From DASYQV01 sp036005125 (GTDB lineage Bacteria > Acidobacteriota > Vicinamibacteria > Vicinamibacterales > UBA2999): a stretch of 7,626 bases of DNA. Positions 6,232 through 7,626 of this stretch are shown piece after piece (within the stretch, counting starts at the first letter, position 1; the number at the start of each line of letters is the position of its first letter). The position numbers and the translations under genes are program-made. The stretch is from positions 1-7,626 of the forward strand of contig DASYQV010000237.1 in the NCBI GenBank assembly GCA_036005125.1, written 5' to 3'. The notes beneath the pieces are model-generated. The model saw only the letters and a program-made list of their open reading frames with translations, did no database searches and was not told the DNA's origin.

Positions 6232-7626
6232 ATGACGATGAGGATTTCATCGAATCCGAAGGCTGGCGGCGCGACCTCGATCGTGTTGGTCGGGTTCATC
6301 GCCGCCGCTCTTGCCCCGACCCTGGCGTTTGGAGGGCAGGCTCCGCTCCGAGCCGTGACGTTCACGAGAGATATCGCCCCCATCCTGCAGCGGTCGTGCG
6401 AGAACTGCCACCGCACGAGCGGCGTCGCGCCGATGCCGCTGACGACGTACGAAGAAGTCCGTCCGTGGGCGGTCGCCATCAAGCGCAAGACCGCTGCGCG
6501 CGAGATGCCACCGTGGTTCATCGAGAAGAATATCGGGATTCAGAGATTCAAGGACGACCCCTCGCTCAGTGATGCCGAGATTGAAACCATCGCGACGTGG
6601 GTCGACAGCGGGGCCGCGCGCGGGAATCCGACCGACCTGCCTCCGCCACGCCGGTATGCGGACGCGGCCGGATGGACGATCGGCACGCCGGACCTGATCG
6701 TGTCGACACCGGTCATGCCCGTCAGGGCGCGGGGGGCCGACTGGCATGGAGAGATCGGGCCCTACCCGACCGGGTTGATGGAGGACCGCTACGTGCAGGC
6801 GGTCGAGTTCAAGGAGGTGCGGGTCGAGGGGCCAGCCAACCAGAGGGTGAGCGGCAAGACGGGCGACCTGAATTACTTCAGCATCCATCACTCGGGGCTG
6901 CACGAAGTCGATCCGGACGGCATCGTACGGACCTCCAGCGATGGGCTCGGCGGCGGGTTCTATCTCGTGCACGAGCTGGGCGACAATCCGACGATCTATC
7001 CAGCGGATACGGGGGTTGTGCTGAAGGGCGGCTCGGCGTTCCGCTACACGATGCACCTGCACTCGGTTGGTCAGGAGGTGAGCGTGCGCCTCGACTCGGC
7101 CTTCAAGCTTCATCCGAAAGGCTGGACGCCGAAGTACATGCAGGCGGGTTTCGTCACCATGGGCCTGCTGCGCGACGAGCTGGACATTCCAGGCAACACG
7201 GACAACGTGCGCTTCGAGAGCTTCTATCGGGTGCCGAGACCAGGGATCTTGACGACGTACGAACCTCACATGCACGCCAGCGGGAAACGCATGTGCGTGG
7301 AGGCGAGCTATCCGGACGGGCGCCGCGAGATGCTGAACTGCGCCGCGTATAACCATAACTGGGTGAAGGTCTATTCGTACCAAGAGGACGTGGCGCCGCT
7401 CCTGCCGCAGGGGACGGTGTTGCACATCATCGGGTGGTACAACAACACGGCCTCCAATCCGCGGGTCGTGGATCCGCGGAACTGGAAGGGATGGGGGAAT
7501 CGCTCGATCGACGACATGTTCCATTTCACGCCGAGGGTCACGTGGCTCACTGAGGAGCAGTTCAAGGAAAAGGTCGCCGAACGCGCGAAGAAGCGGGTCA
7601 CCAGCACCGCCGCGCAGCCCCAGTAA
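6232..7626 (+). CDS. Exported cytochrome c–type II copper monooxygenase (PHM/DBH-like) fusion
   Basis: The 464-residue protein has a Sec-type signal (hydrophobic about 14-34). A c-type cytochrome domain follows, with heme site CENCH at 56-60 and a probable axial Met in EMPPWF (Met92). The rest resembles the ascorbate-dependent copper monooxygenase fold of peptidylglycine hydroxylating monooxygenase (PHM). By motif alignment from memory, all six copper ligands are present: H219-H220 (SIHHSG, like rat PHM His107-108), H277 (MHLHSVG, like His172), H346 and H348 (PHMHASGK, like the HTHHLGK site, His242/244), and M429 (RSIDDM, like SSDEM, Met314). The likely role is copper-dependent oxygen activation and hydroxylation of an organic substrate in the periplasm, with the heme delivering electrons in place of ascorbate; the substrate is unknown. 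Cys355 and Cys370 could form a disulfide. The gene is complete, its TAA ending exactly at the window end. The start is 6232, or 6238 as an alternative. Confidence 0.88.
   Translation: MTMRISSNPKAGGATSIVLVGFIAAALAPTLAFGGQAPLRAVTFTRDIAPILQRSCENCHRTSGVAPMPLTTYEEVRPWAVAIKRKTAAREMPPWFIEKNIGIQRFKDDPSLSDAEIETIATWVDSGAARGNPTDLPPPRRYADAAGWTIGTPDLIVSTPVMPVRARGADWHGEIGPYPTGLMEDRYVQAVEFKEVRVEGPANQRVSGKTGDLNYFSIHHSGLHEVDPDGIVRTSSDGLGGGFYLVHELGDNPTIYPADTGVVLKGGSAFRYTMHLHSVGQEVSVRLDSAFKLHPKGWTPKYMQAGFVTMGLLRDELDIPGNTDNVRFESFYRVPRPGILTTYEPHMHASGKRMCVEASYPDGRREMLNCAAYNHNWVKVYSYQEDVAPLLPQGTVLHIIGWYNNTASNPRVVDPRNWKGWGNRSIDDMFHFTPRVTWLTEEQFKEKVAERAKKRVTSTAAQPQ

Noticed and set aside
6247..7524. A 425-codon open frame on the minus strand opposite the copper monooxygenase gene
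   Set aside because: It is antisense to a gene with a heme site and a full copper-ligand set, and its own translation is Arg/His/Val-rich without motifs.

Overview
The window is a high-GC, gene-dense stretch of bacterial chromosome. The gene families, a tandem DUF1592/DUF1552 pair beside an exported ankyrin-repeat protein and a cytochrome c–copper monooxygenase fusion, are typical of Acidobacteriota, most likely a Vicinamibacteria-type soil or sediment organism. Planctomycetota or Verrucomicrobiota also carry DUF1592/DUF1552 pairs and are the main alternative. The taxonomic call is inference from family memory; there is no rRNA or other marker here.

Layout. Positions 3817 down to 1 (minus strand) hold a two-gene operon. 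First is an 830-residue exported di-heme protein with the DUF1587-1595-1592-1588-1585 architecture. It is followed, with a 4-base ATGA start/stop overlap, by a Tat-exported DUF1552 protein that runs off the left edge only a few residues before its expected end. A 142-base divergent spacer (3818-3959) separates this operon from a plus-strand gene for an exported protein of about 12 ankyrin repeats (3960-5474). That gene converges, across a 44-base gap, on a minus-strand gene for a small exported duplicated-cupin protein (5519-6127). A 104-base divergent spacer (6128-6231) then precedes a plus-strand gene for an exported fusion of a c-type cytochrome to a PHM/DBH-like type II copper monooxygenase (6232-7626), whose stop codon is the last codon of the window.

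All five genes have N-terminal export signals (four Sec-like, one twin-arginine), and three CxxCH heme sites and one complete six-residue copper-ligand set are encoded. The theme is extracytoplasmic redox chemistry. The DUF1592 and DUF1552 proteins are very likely partners. Linking the ankyrin, cupin and copper proteins to them in one pathway is inference from proximity. No RNA genes, mobile elements, CRISPR arrays or clear intrinsic terminators were seen. The most interesting points are the ankyrin–DUF1592/DUF1552 divergent pair, whose substrate is to my knowledge unknown, and the heme–copper fusion enzyme with all its metal ligands intact.
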